Assembly (NCBI RefSeq): GCF_963678635.1
Contig: NC_087063.1
Span: 24,682,701-24,746,700 of the forward strand
DNA from: Symsagittifera roscoffensis
Taxonomy: Eukaryota; Xenacoelomorpha; Acoela; Convolutidae
Direction: 5' to 3'
DNA: 64,000 nucleotides
Shown here piece by piece: positions 51,510 through 61,445 of this stretch; positions within the stretch are counted from its first letter, which is position 1; each line of letters opens with the position of its first letter. Under the pieces are notes generated by a model. That model was not told the DNA's origin and did no database searches. It saw only the letters and a list, made by a program, of their open reading frames with translations. The translations under genes and the position numbers were made by a program.

Positions 51510-51966
51510 GGGTGCCGGACATCAAGCTGACGGGACTTCAAGCTGAATCGTAAAATTAGGGACTTCAAGCCGAATAGTTCCTTATAAATTCGAGAAATAT
51601 GATTAATTTGAAAATTTTTTTGAAGAATTTCTGAATTTCATTATTTTTCTTCAAAAGTTATTGGCGTTTTCATAAAATTTAAGCCTCCAAATGATGTTTC
51701 GGAAAGTTGAAAAGTAAAACATGGTTGAAGGCATTTTTCATGTTTATAATTTATGCATTTCAAAAATCGATTGATGTTATTAACGGATGACGATCAAAAG
51801 TAGTGCATTGTCATGAATAACGTTTATTATGGACTAAACTTGCCAATGTTTTTGAAAAACAACGTTTTACAGATGATAAAATAGTGTTTTGAGGTGTTTG
51901 TAAAGTTTATATTTCGGCTTGAAGTCCCTTCGGCTTGATGTCCCGTCGGCTTGTTATCCTAGACCC
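51510..51966. mobile_element. Element A, copy 2: complete, with 9-bp target duplication
   Basis: The same 457-bp length and ends as 1347-1803 (GGGTGCCGGACATCAAGC ... TTATCCTAGACCC). AGTACAACA is duplicated exactly at 51501-51509 and 51967-51975. Nine bases, rather than eight as in the other families here, hints at a Mutator-like origin (inference). It inserted into a decayed end of element E, whose AGTACAACAGTGCC motifs surround it. Confidence 0.85.
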
Positions 51967-52053
51967 AGTACAACAGTATCAAATTACAACAGTGCCATTA
52001 ACCAAAGTCTTGTTCAACTGTGCAAAAAATTATTTTGAATACTGTTTCTACTG

Positions 52054-52340
52054 GTGGCCACTCAAAGCGCAGAATGGTCTAAAAGCAGAAAGGGTCCAAG
52101 AGAGGAACGAAAGACAAATTTTAAATTATACGTGCCAATCGATAAATCAAGCATAAGAATCGCTAAAACTACCAATGAAATGAACTAATTAAAAATAAAT
52201 TGAGTAAACTAATCAAGTTTTTTTATCATTGAACTCATGAACAGTTTGTTGAAATTGCTCAATTTATGTATCATTTATTCATTTCATTGGCATTATTGAC
52301 AATTCTTATATTTGGTTTTTATCGAATTTGCATATTTTCA
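52054..52340 (+). mobile_element. Element G, partial copy cut by the LINE
   Basis: GTGGCCACTCAAAGCGCAGA then ATGGTCTAAAAGCAG matches the left arm of G (60322-61282), and the following AT-rich core (GACAATTCTTATATTTG) matches the G interior. It ends where LINE sequence begins, and the right arm is missing. Confidence 0.6.
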
Positions 52341-52900
52341 AAACATCTTCGTCAAAGAACCTTCTGATAGCAGATTCGCAGGCGAGACACTTGGAATTCC
52401 TAAACACAAACATCTTGTCATTACCTGGAGCCCGTATCGCTGCAGTCAGAGGCTTCCTACCTCCGAAGGACAAATACAATACCATTGTTTTGCTCAGAGG
52501 GGAAAACGACGCTTTTGACGGAAGAGAGCCCTCCGCGGTCCCTGAAGAAGATATTGCAAACGAACTCGCAGAATTAGCCGAAGAGCTAAGCAGACTATCA
52601 AAACAGATTTTTGTCATCGGAATCCCTCACCGCAGTGAATATCGATTCCGATCGGCGAGAGTGAATCGCGAAATACAGAAAAAGAAGGGAAATTGGAAGT
52701 ATAGAGGCGTGTGTGAGAAGATTTACAGTACTTACCATCTAGGCAGTGACGAAATTCACTTAAGCCCAGAAGGTCTCAAGGGCATCAAAAGCATCATAAA
52801 GAACAAGATACTGTACAAGAAATACTATGACGCTTTCAACGACGAAGGTCATCTCACCCAGTACGAGTGCACCTTCCGACACTGCCACTGCCCTTACTGA
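52341..52900 (+). CDS. LINE-encoded SGNH/GDSL esterase-like ORF, 5' truncated
   Basis: An open frame of about 185 codons without an initiating ATG ends in TGA at 52898-52900. The SGNH hydrolase blocks are visible: LLIADSQAR (catalytic Ser in a DS context) near the N-terminus, LLRGENDAFDG (the Asn block) in the middle, and DEIHLSPEGL (Asp-x-x-His) near the C-terminus. Esterase domains of this type accompany the ORF1 product of CR1-clade LINEs, where they may act on lipids or aid nucleoprotein function. Here it is a separate ORF upstream of the PHD ORF. The catalytic residues appear intact. The start is probably lost to 5' truncation at about 52340. Confidence 0.75.
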
Positions 52901-52946
52901 GTGTAAGCTGCAGGTTTGTGAGCTGTACTTCCCTCTGTCCTTTCTT

Positions 52947-53110
52947 GAAATATCAAACCGCAGGCGTCCCCTTTTCGGGATCCACAGGTTTGTATATTTC
53001 TCTGACCCCATCGAACGTTCTAGAAATATCAAACCGCAGGCGCCCCCTTTTCGGGATCCACAGGTTTGCATATTTCTCTGAACGCATCGTACCGCAGGCG
53101 TCTCTTCTCG
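52947..53110 (+). repeat. 76-bp tandem repeats in the LINE inter-ORF leader
   Basis: GAAATATCAAACCGCAGGCG starts at 52947 and 53023, followed in each by CCCCTTTTCGGGATCCACAG and GTTTG-ATATTTCTCTGA. A third, shorter unit (ACCGCAGGCGTCTCTTCTCG) follows near 53090. The repeats lie between the esterase ORF and the ATG of the PHD ORF. Confidence 0.85.
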
Positions 53111-53158
53111 GGAATCACAGATCCCTCTGTAAAGTCCCCCTCTGTTAACTCTTCAACG

Positions 53159-54070
53159 ATGAGTCGCACATGCCGAACTTGCACAAGGTCCATACCGAAA
53201 GCCGAAAAAAGTTACAACTGTGTAGCGTGTAGTTGTCACATGCATTTAGAACCAATATGCACAGGATTATCAAACGTAGCCATCAACGAAATAAAGGAGC
53301 ATGGTCGCAACGCAATGTTACTCTGTAACGTCTGCATTGAAAACAACGAACGCGACAACTTCATTCGGAACAGGACTGTCAACAACCTGGAAGAAAAAAT
53401 CAACAAAAACTTGTCTAGCAATGCTGAGACACTCGAAACTCAAATTGCTCAAACTGTCGAAAATAAAATAAACGAAGTAATGAGGAAAATACACGACAAA
53501 GTAGACGAGAGTTACGAAAACGTCGTGAAGAAAGTTGAAAGCTACAAAAACGTGAATAGTCCTCAAAACTCCAAAAACAACAACAACACAACCACTCAGA
53601 GCATCGAACACAATGTAAGAGTTCAAGGGATCTATGAAGATCCTAATAAACCATGCGATGTGAATCTTGTCCAAACTCACGAAAAACTAGAGGAAATTTT
53701 GGGAACCATAGGAGTTAAACCAAAAATAGTCCAGTTTAAAAGACTTGGAACATTCAACAAAGAAAGGAAAAAGCCTAGAATACTTCTAGTTACGCTTGAA
53801 AATCCAGCAGCAGTCAATCTAGTGATTGCAAAAAGTACTGAAAAAAGAGACGAAATGAAAGAAATGAATATATTTCTGTCACGTGCCCTATCTAAAGAAG
53901 GTTCTATCAAAGAAAACCTCTGCCTGAAACGACGTAGGGAAATGCTTGAAGAAGGCGTACCACGTGAAAAACTGAAAATAAGAAACCTTGAGTTTTTCCA
54001 TGATGGAGCAGAAGTTCAATTAAACCAAACTTCCCAGCCAGAACAAGAAAATGCAACATCCAACGTTTGA
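53159..54070 (+). CDS. LINE ORF1: PHD-type zinc finger, coiled coil, RRM-like region
   Basis: The ATG at 53159 opens 303 codons to TGA at 54068. Residues 1-65 form a Cys/His cluster of PHD type: CRTC, then CVACSCHMH, then CTG, then CNVC. Residues about 70-130 are charged and heptad-like (EEKINKNLSSNAETLETQ), a likely coiled coil. A later part (VRVQGIYEDPN, then RILLVTLENPAAVNLVI) resembles the RRM-like fold of LINE ORF1 proteins, which bind element RNA. The ORF is intact. Its stop is TGA followed by CTAG, and the downstream ORF2 is in the same frame. I chose ATG 53159 because upstream in-frame sequence falls in the tandem-repeat leader. Confidence 0.8.
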   Translation: MSRTCRTCTRSIPKAEKSYNCVACSCHMHLEPICTGLSNVAINEIKEHGRNAMLLCNVCIENNERDNFIRNRTVNNLEEKINKNLSSNAETLETQIAQTVENKINEVMRKIHDKVDESYENVVKKVESYKNVNSPQNSKNNNNTTTQSIEHNVRVQGIYEDPNKPCDVNLVQTHEKLEEILGTIGVKPKIVQFKRLGTFNKERKKPRILLVTLENPAAVNLVIAKSTEKRDEMKEMNIFLSRALSKEGSIKENLCLKRRREMLEEGVPREKLKIRNLEFFHDGAEVQLNQTSQPEQENATSNV

Positions 54071-56899
54071 CTAGATCATCTCCACATTTTGCAATTTAAT
54101 GCACGCAGTTTAGTTAACTATGAAAGAAGATTCAAAATGGCAAATGCAATAAAAATTGGTTTGTACAGCGTTATTGGTATTTGTGAGACCTGGTTAAACA
54201 AAAATATCTCAAACTCTGAACTACTACTTGCTGAATACAACATTTACCGAGCAGATAGAGCACATCAGTCGTCTAACACTCACGGAGGTGCCCTGATTGC
54301 CATTAAGAACTCACTAAATTCCCAAAAAAAAACTCGACGTCGAATGTTGTGTCCTATGTAACATAACCCTAGCAAACGAAACCATCTATGTATGCTCCTT
54401 TTACAACCCCCCTAGAGCCATTCAATACAGATATGACTACCAATGTTTCAACAAAATTCTCGAAACCATCCCTAAAAAGAGTAAAGCAGTCATATGTGGA
54501 GACATTAACTTTCCATCTACAAACTGGGACATCTTCAGCAGTCAAGAAAACGATGAACAAGAAATTTTACAAATGTTAGAAGATAGGCTTCTTCAACAGA
54601 GCATTAACTTTCCGACCTGCGGCACAAACACGTTGGACGTTTTTCTGTATCAAAACTGTCAAGTATACTCTGAACACGATGAAAATTTTGATAAGATCTA
54701 TGACTGCTCTGACCATATTGCAATCAGAACAGCAATAGAACTTGAACATTTCGATCCTTCCCCCGCAATGACAAACTTCTACAGTTTTGGGTCAGGAGAT
54801 TATGACCGGATTGTTGGTGCCATGAACGAGCGGCCTTTCAACCCCCAATGCTACACCAATGTTGACAATATGTACAACGAACTTCAAGACTACTTAACCG
54901 ACTTGATAGACATTAACATCCCAAAAAGAACCAAATATCGTCAACCGCTTCCACCTTGGATTACACCGAGTACATCTTATCAGATGAAAATGCTCAACAC
55001 GCAAAAAAGGTTACTCGAAAAACGACCAACTAGTTACCGAAAAAATAAGGTCCTCAAACTAGAAAGCCAAATCACTGAATTATGTGAACATGATCGAATC
55101 TCATACCAAGAAAAAAATTTTGGTTCAAGAAATTGAGGTCAAAATTACAAGCACCTTAAGCATATCAATAGAGCTTCGAACATCCCGAAAACGATCAAGT
55201 TCAAAGACAAAATGATACCAATTCCAGAAGAAAAGGTAGAAAAGTTTAACACATTTTTTCACTCAGTGTTTTCAGCCAAAGAGAACTGCAACTTCCTTGA
55301 CATAACGTGCGAATCACCAACCCTAACAAACTTCAGCGTTTCAAACAAAACTATAAGTAATATTCTGGCAAATATAGACACTACAAAAACTCGTGGACCA
55401 AATGGTCTACCTCCCGGGTTTTACCAACGATGCGGCAAACAAATCAGTAATATACTCAAAAAACTTTTCAAGAATATTAAACGCATACGCAAAATGCCAA
55501 CGAGTTGAAAAACAGCGGCTGTAACACCCATTCACAAAAAGAACGACCCAGGAGATGTTGAAAACGATCGCCCGATCTCCCTTCTAAACATTGACAGCAA
55601 AATCTTCAAAAAATGCATGTACTCTCTACTCTACGAGCACTTTAAAGACCATCTTTCTATAAACCAACACGGTTTTGTGAAGAAACGCTCCGTTATGAGC
55701 ATCATGCTCCAATTCCTAAATCGAATCTACAAAGCCCTGGATGAAAATCCCCATGAGGAGATCATTGCTTTTTATGCTGATTTCTCCAAGGCCTTCGATA
55801 AAGTCCCCCACAAATTATTACTCCGAAAATTGAGTGATATTGGTGTAGGTGGATGCCTACTCGAAATCATCTACGACTATCTCAGAAACCGAAAGCAATT
55901 TGTTCGGGTTGATTTCTACACATCCACCGTCCTCGAAACAACCAGCGGGGTACCCCAAGGTTCACTCCTGGGCCCACTCCTGTTCTGTGTTTTTATAAAT
56001 GATCTCCCTGAAGTCCTACGCTTCAGTGACCCCTCAATATTTGCTGACGATCTAAAAATTCTATCTGTTGGACGCAAACAAGATGAAATACAACTTGACT
56101 TAAACAAAATCGAAGATTGGGTTAGACAAAACAACATGGAACTGGCATTCGAAAAATGCGCTCAAATAAACTTCAGAGGTGTTGATATAAATCTATTTTT
56201 GAGCGGAAATAGTGTACCTCAGCCAAAATCTATGAAAGATCTGGGTATTCACATGCTAGGAGATCTTAGTTGGAGCACTCATCTAACCGAACGATTAAAG
56301 AAAGCAAACAAATTACTATACAGTCTAAGACGAAATGTAGCATATAACGTCAACACCTTTGTAAAACTAGGTCTCTACAAATCAATATTACTACCAGTTC
56401 TAACTTACGGCTGTCACTGTGCGAACTTTCTGAGAAAAGACCTAAAAAAAAGAAATTTTTTCAAACGAAAGTAGTAAAGTGGATATGTGGAAAACACTGC
56501 CAAAAATACACTGATCAACTTAGAATGCTCAACATTTTACCTCTGCCAATGTTCCTACAGACCAATGACTTACTTTTGCTTTCAAAACTCTGCACTGACT
56601 ACGAACACCACAGCATCCCACTTCCCACAGCTAACAATACCCTAGACCGACGGTTAGAGCCCTTCAAATTACCCAAAACTCGAACAGAAAAACGCAGGGG
56701 AGAATTCGTTTTTCGTACAACCAGAGTTGCAAATAGAATTGATCATTTAGTCAATTTCAGGATAAAACAGGGACTCAAACAGCGCATCACAACTCTTATA
56801 TGGAAATTCTACAGTGAAAAATACAGTACCCTCAATCTCTGCACTTGGCAGATATGCTGCGACTGCACAACATGCAAAAATAACTGGACAATTTTATAA
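54071..56899 (+). pseudogene. LINE ORF2: APE endonuclease plus reverse transcriptase, disrupted
   Basis: It begins right after the ORF1 stop in the same frame (LDHLHILQFNARSL) with no ATG before the first endonuclease motif. Endonuclease motifs in order: NARSL, CETWL, GGALIAI, CGDINF, CSDHIAI. Reverse transcriptase motifs: DRPISLL, FYADFSKAFD (motif A), SGVPQGSLLGPLLF (motif B), FADDLKI (motif C) and MELAFEKC. The C-terminus has a Cys cluster, CTWQICCDCTTC. Damage: a frameshift in the A-run near 54330, TGA at 55134 and 55506, and a frameshift in the A-run near 56443. Both TGA codons stand where Trp fits (the second precedes KTAAVTPIHKK, in line with other non-LTR enzymes). The DD catalytic pair is present. 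Confidence 0.9.
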
Positions 56900-56940
56900 A
56901 CTCTGTGGAAGAAATTCCCACCAGTATTATACTGGAAAGC

Positions 56941-56979
56941 CACAACAACAACAACAACAACAACAACAGCAACAATAAA
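56941..56979 (+). repeat. CAA microsatellite tail and AATAAA of the LINE
   Basis: About eleven CAA-type triplets with one CAG, then AATAAA at 56974-56979. Position and context mark the 3' end of the retrotransposon. Confidence 0.85.
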
Positions 56980-56980
56980 C

Positions 56981-57378
56981 AAGCCTGGCCGGCATTAAAT
57001 TTTCTCAAATCTGGAAAATTTAATTTTGTTACTGGTCTTTGAAGCTGACCTGTTGATTCAAATTATATACACAGAGGCAAAGCGGAGCTTCGCATCACTT
57101 AAAATACAACAGCACATTGCGCTACAGATAATAAATGGAAGAATTTGGGTAGAATCCTGTTGAGCCAAAAAAAACTGTTTCAAAAAAAATTGAAATTCCG
57201 CCCTAGCTCCGCCCATTGAAAAATCCGAGATGCGCCCTTGAAATATTCATTCTATTCATTAGCTCAAATTTCAACCAATCAGAAATCAAGAAAATAAATT
57301 TCGGGTCTTGTGTGACGGATTTTTTATTTTGGGTCCTATGAATATTTTGATTTATGTGAAATCACCGGGACCTTGTTA
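56981..57378. other. Spacer 3' of the LINE; no gene seen
   Basis: AT-rich sequence with a few short motifs (GGAGCTTCGC, CCGCCCTAGCTCCGCCC). It matches no other part of the window clearly and contains no supported frame. Confidence 0.5.
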
Positions 57379-57755
57379 AGAGGCGGAGCAATAAGCAGAA
57401 TAATTCAATAACAGAAAGGATCTAAGAGAGATAAAAATACTCTAATTGATTTTTTTGGGCTAATCGGTACACAAAATTACAAGAACTGTCAATGTACGAA
57501 CTAAATTAATAAATTACATACAAATTGATTAATTTTATCAATTTAAATTGTCCGAGAAATTTAAATATTTTTGATTAAAATACTCGATTTATGTATGCTC
57601 ATTGTTTTCAGCGGTAATATTGACGATTCTAATACTTGATTTATAGATTTGCTCGTTTAGTTTTTTTATTTGACAGTTCTTCTGCCGCTTTTAGACCTTT
57701 TCTGCTCATAGACCAATGTGCTCTTTGACCCGCAATCATTTCATTGAAAAAGTTG
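57379..57755 (+). mobile_element. Element G, diverged copy
   Basis: GGCGGAGCAATAAGCAGAAT at the left and TTTTCTGCTCATAGACCAAT then GTGCTCTTTGACCC at the right correspond to the G arms. The core is AT-rich. Arms are eroded and no target duplication was resolved. Just downstream, TCCCTCATAGGCGAAGGACC at about 57840 resembles a family C arm. Confidence 0.5.
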
Positions 57756-57984
57756 GCGATCATCATACTTGATTTATCAATTAGCACGTATAAATTAACA
57801 ATTTTCCGTTTTCTTGCTCTTGGACCCTTTCGGTGGAATCCCTCATAGGCGAAGGACCGGATGGGCGAAAATAAAAATCAGCCAACCAGATTTCTGCAAT
57901 CCAAAATTTGGAAAGAAAGTGTGTCAATCTCAAAAAAGCGAAGGAATAAACGACAATTGAACGGCAAATGATTCATTTTAATTA

Positions 57985-59048
57985 TTGTTCCGACTTTCGA
58001 TACGAAAGTAACGGAATATTTGTGCTCGGGGTGGGTTTTTTTTTCTTCAGACAAATTTCGACTTTTTAACTAGCCATTTTTGACGGAATTTTTTATATCA
58101 TTCGAAAGCTATTGTTGTCCTGAGCTTAAATTTGAAAAGATATTTCACCTGTGATCATTTTTCGTAAATTTATGAGGGTTTGAAGATTGCCATTTTGGCC
58201 ATTTTGACCAATTTGGGACAATTAGCGCGCGATATAATTCGCGCTATTAACGCGTGAGCGGAGATTTAATCCGTCTTTTAAATCGTTCCAATTGGTTGAA
58301 CGAAGCTTATTTACCATAATTGATTTGTTACAAGGAACGAAATCTATCTTTTTATACTTTATATGGCGTGTGGGCTGTGGGGTAATGATTTTCAAAAAAA
58401 AAATTCAAATTTTAGAAAAAATTTTTTTCATTTTATATTATTTCATTTAATTTTTTTAATGATTTTACTGCTGCTCCATAAACCTTAAAAGGCAGTCAGA
58501 ACATTCAGGGCTTCGCCCTGATACGAGCAGTCTTGTTGTTCCGACTTTCGATACGAAAGTGACGGAATATTTGTGCTCGCGGTGGGTTTTTTTTTCTTCA
58601 GACAAATTTCGACTTTTTAATTAGCCATTTTTGACGGAATTTTTTATATCATTCAAAAGGTATTGTTGTCCTGAGCTCAAATTTGAAAAGATATTTCACC
58701 TGTGATTATTTTTCGTAAAGTTATGAGGGTTTAAAGATTGCAATTTTGGCCATTTTGACCAATTTGGGACAATTAACGCGCGATATAATTCGCGCTATTA
58801 ACGCGTAAGCGGAGATTTAATCCGTCTTATAAATCGTTCCAAATTGGTTGAACGAAGCTTATTTGCCATAATTGATTTGTTACAAGGAGCGAAATCTATC
58901 CTTTTGTACTTTATATGGCGTGTGGGGGGATGATTTTCATAAAAATTATCAAATTTTGGAATTTTTTTTCCATTTTTATTACATTTTATTAAACATTAAC
59001 AGGCAGTCGGAACATTCAGGGCTTCGCCCTGATACGAGCAGTCTTGTT
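57985..59048 (+). mobile_element. Family H: two head-to-tail units, 551-bp period
   Basis: Each unit opens TTGTTCCGACTTTCGATACG (with the small palindrome TTTCGATACGAAA) and closes with the hairpin GGGCTTCGCCC followed by TGATACGAGCAGTCTTG. Units start at 57985 and 58536; the second is about 40 bp shorter, mainly in its AT-rich 3' part. There is no coding capacity. A direct tandem arrangement with a 3' hairpin recalls rolling-circle elements, but the usual CTRR end was not identified. Confidence 0.7.
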
Positions 59049-59067
59049 GAGTTTTTGGGGTTTGTTT

Positions 59068-59453
59068 GGTGCAGTACAACAGTGCCAAAGTACAACAGTG
59101 CCGAAAAAAAAATTAGTTCAACAGTGCCGAAAATGAAAACTTTGTTCAACAGTGCCGAAAATTTCAACAAATTTCAACGTATTAAGTGCGGCAATCAAAA
59201 ACTAAACGGCGATCGTTTACAAACTTAAGTGACACTTTGAGAATTTGAGCACGAAAATTTGCCACTCAGACGTTTTGGCGCCAAAATAATTGTTCAATTT
59301 GCAGTTGCAGACATTTTGGCACCAAAATTGGAGTGAATTTCTTTGTTAATTAGCGTTAGTAAATTGCCGCTCTTTAGAAAATGCTTTTGAATTATTCTGA
59401 AAATTTCCCGCCTTTTTCGGCACTGTTGTACTTCGGAACTGTTGAACTCCCCC
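59068..59453 (+). mobile_element. Element E, complete copy with 8-bp target duplication
   Basis: The arms carry repeated AGTACAACAGTGCCGAAA at the left and TTTCGGCACTGTTGTACTTC at the right. GTTTGTTT flanks it at 59060-59067 and 59454-59461. The 386-bp core includes TTTTGGCGCCAAAAT. This copy lacks C at the position where C interrupts E near 8.58 and 42.15 kb. Confidence 0.8.
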
Positions 59454-59461
59454 GTTTGTTT

Positions 59462-59687
59462 GCAGTGAGAATAGCTTTCGCCCATGAGAATACCCTTCGC
59501 CCATGAATAGCCTTCGCCCATGAGAATGGCTCCAGACCCAAACTGCTCTTAGACCGATTCGCGCATTGACTGGCCACACTTTTGGTTAAAATTTCAAGAC
59601 TGACAAGGCACTTGGTTTTTCCATTGTTTTAGGGCAGTTTTTACAGAGATTTTGTTTGTATTCAATTATTTTGTTTTGTTGCTTTAC
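59462..59687. other. Spacer with short repeats; no gene seen
   Basis: Three tandem units of about 20 bp (CTTCGCCCATGAGAATA-type) lie at about 59475-59525. They are followed by ACTGCTCTTAGACCGATTCG and GACTGGCCAC, a decayed right arm of family G. Confidence 0.55.
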
Positions 59688-59787
59688 GGGGTCTAGGACA
59701 AAAAGCCGGCGGAACTTCAAGCCAAAAAGACTTCAGGCCAAAATTTAAATTTTACAACCACCTCAAAACACCACTTTTTCATCTGTA
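59688..59787 (-). mobile_element. Element A, inverted end fragment
   Basis: GGGGTCTAGGACAAAAAGCC to CTTTTTCATCTG is the reverse complement of the right end of element A, abutting another A copy at 59788. Confidence 0.7.
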
Positions 59788-60321
59788 GAATGGGAGCCGG
59801 ACATCAAGCAGATGGGAATTCAAGCCGAAGCGTAAAATGAGGGACTTCAAGCCAAACATTTTCTCAAAAAGTCATGAAAAATGATAAACTTTCAGATTTT
59901 TTGAATTTAGGGGTCTTTTCAATTGTTCCGCCCGATATTCTTAATTTTTGATTTTTGTAATATCCAATGTATAATGCTGAGAACAAAACACTGATCGCAC
60001 ACTGACTCGCTGGTTAATACAAATGCGATCGTTTTAATTTTTAGCCGATTTCCAGCAAGGCCGAATATTGAGCAGATGATTATAAACTGGTATATTTTCC
60101 TGTAGTTTTTTTTCTGGTCTGGGTAAGACTCCGCAGCTTATTTGAAACAAACTTGAAAAAATTCAAAATAATTACTATGTTTGGCTTCTTCGGTTTATTT
60201 TCAAGTCGACCTAAAATTGTGAAAACATTTTGAAATAGCGCTGAAGTTTGAATGCTAATTCTAGCTAATCAAATTGAAGCAAAATAGTTTCAATTCAAGA
60301 TGTTGAAATATAGATTTTTCG

Positions 60322-61282
60322 GTGGCCAGTCAATAAGCAGAATGGTCTAAGCGCAGAATGGGTCCAAGAGCAGAAAAAAAACATATCAGCTTTTATTAGC
60401 TTATCTGTAAATAAATTATCAGAAATGTCTATAATACCTAAGACAATGAAAAATTTATGCATAATAAGGGAAACTTATAAAAAAATGTAATAAAAAACTT
60501 TGTCAATTCATGCATAATTTATTCGTTGTTTTGGTAGTTTTTGACGATTCTAATAATTGTTTTATCAGTTAGCCCGTATAAACCAAGGTCAAAGTTTTCA
60601 AACCAAGGTCAAAGTCCCCCCCCCCCCCCCCCCCCCCGTAATGACCAATTGATCTATCTCCCCCCCAGCAAAATTGAATAAACTCTACAAAAAGACGTCA
60701 GCAAACGCAAATAGATGGGTGGTGTGTTTACAGCACGCAATCAATTGACCGACTGAAGTTTATCTTATATGAGTATCGAGAAAAATTTTGAAAACAAAAT
60801 CGAAATTTATGAAAAAAAAAAATTTTGCAAAATTTTGTTTAGGTGACCATAGCTCATTGAAGAAAGCGATTTACCAGGGTTGGTGCTCTAGTTTTGTATT
60901 TGAATAGCAAAAACGGTTCTCCGCAGCATCTTAATATTGTACGCAAAACTTTTTTGTCATTTTAAGAAAGAAAAAGTCGCTTTTTATGCATGTTTTATTG
61001 ATTCTTTTTTCCATCTAAATGAAACTTTAGAGCTTTTTTTATCGTAAATTTTGGCTTTCCACAGTCGTTGGAAAATATGTTGTATGATTTCAGGTCATTC
61101 AAACTATTTTCAAGTGGTTATAAACATGTCTCAAGTACCTATTGAGCTATCTCCCCCCCACGCGAGAATGGGGGGGAGATTGCTCAATTGATCCTAAACC
61201 AATATAAGTCAATATTTTTCTGTTTTTCTGCTCTTAGACCCATTCTGCACATGGACCATTCTGCTTATTGCTTCGCCTCCAC
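60322..61282. mobile_element. Element G, complete, containing B; 8-bp target duplication
   Basis: The left arm GTGGCCAGTCAATAAGCAGA (then ATGGTCTAAGCGCAGAATGG) pairs with the right arm (CTGCTCTTAGACCCATTCTG ... GCTTATTGCTTCGCCTCCAC). ATTTTTCG is duplicated exactly at 60314-60321 and 61283-61290. Without the inserted B copy the element is about 350 bp. Confidence 0.8.
60587..61194 (-). mobile_element. Element B, copy 2, nested in G; 8-bp target duplication
   Basis: Reverse orientation relative to 1830-2432. It ends GAGATTGCTCAATTGATCC and is flanked by TAAACCAA at 60579-60586 and 61195-61202. It is 608 bp against 603 bp for copy 1. The left arm is degenerate and includes a run of 22 C at 60616-60637, expanded from the C tract of the arm. 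Confidence 0.75.
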
Positions 61283-61445
61283 ATTTTTCGGCGGAATACG
61301 TAAAAGACAAAATCACCCTTTCTTTACAGCTTATTGGCTTTTTCATAAATTTGAGCTTTAATTGATGTTTGAGAAGGTGAAAAATTGAAACATTATTGAA
61401 GGCATTTTCATGTTTCTAATTTATTCATTTCAAAATCCGTCTGAT

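Larger units (their letters stand above)
52341..56980 (+). mobile_element. CR1-like non-LTR retrotransposon, nearly full length, inactive
   Basis: In order: an SGNH esterase ORF, a leader with 76-bp tandem repeats, ORF1 with a PHD-type zinc finger and coiled coil, ORF2 with APE endonuclease and reverse transcriptase, and a 3' end of CAA repeats with AATAAA at 56974. PHD and esterase domains together point to the CR1 clade (family knowledge). The 5' end appears truncated because the esterase frame has no ATG. ORF2 carries two frameshifts in A-runs and two in-frame TGA codons. No clear target duplication was found. Confidence 0.9.
59918..61320. mobile_element. Element J, putative, nested in A and containing G
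   Basis: GTCTTTTCAATTGTTCCGCC at the left and GGCGGAATACGTAAAAGAC at the right form imperfect inverted arms inside the interrupted A copy. The about 400 bp left of G has no gene. Boundaries are approximate and no target duplication was seen. Confidence 0.4.
59788..61445 (+). mobile_element. Element A, copy split by nested insertions
   Basis: The left end (GGAGCCGGACATCAAGCAGA) runs to about 59917. The middle of A (TTATTGGCTTTTTCATAAAT, then GAAGGCATTTTCATG) resumes at about 61325 and stops at about 61445. About 1.4 kb of other elements sits between. The right end is missing. Confidence 0.65.

Noticed and set aside
53236..53910. Minus-strand frames across LINE ORF1
   Set aside because: They are antisense shadows of the PHD/coiled-coil ORF.
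55134..55508. Alternative genetic code with TGA as Trp
   Set aside because: TGG encodes Trp elsewhere in the same ORF, and TGA ends ORF1 and the esterase ORF at sensible places. Mutation is simpler.
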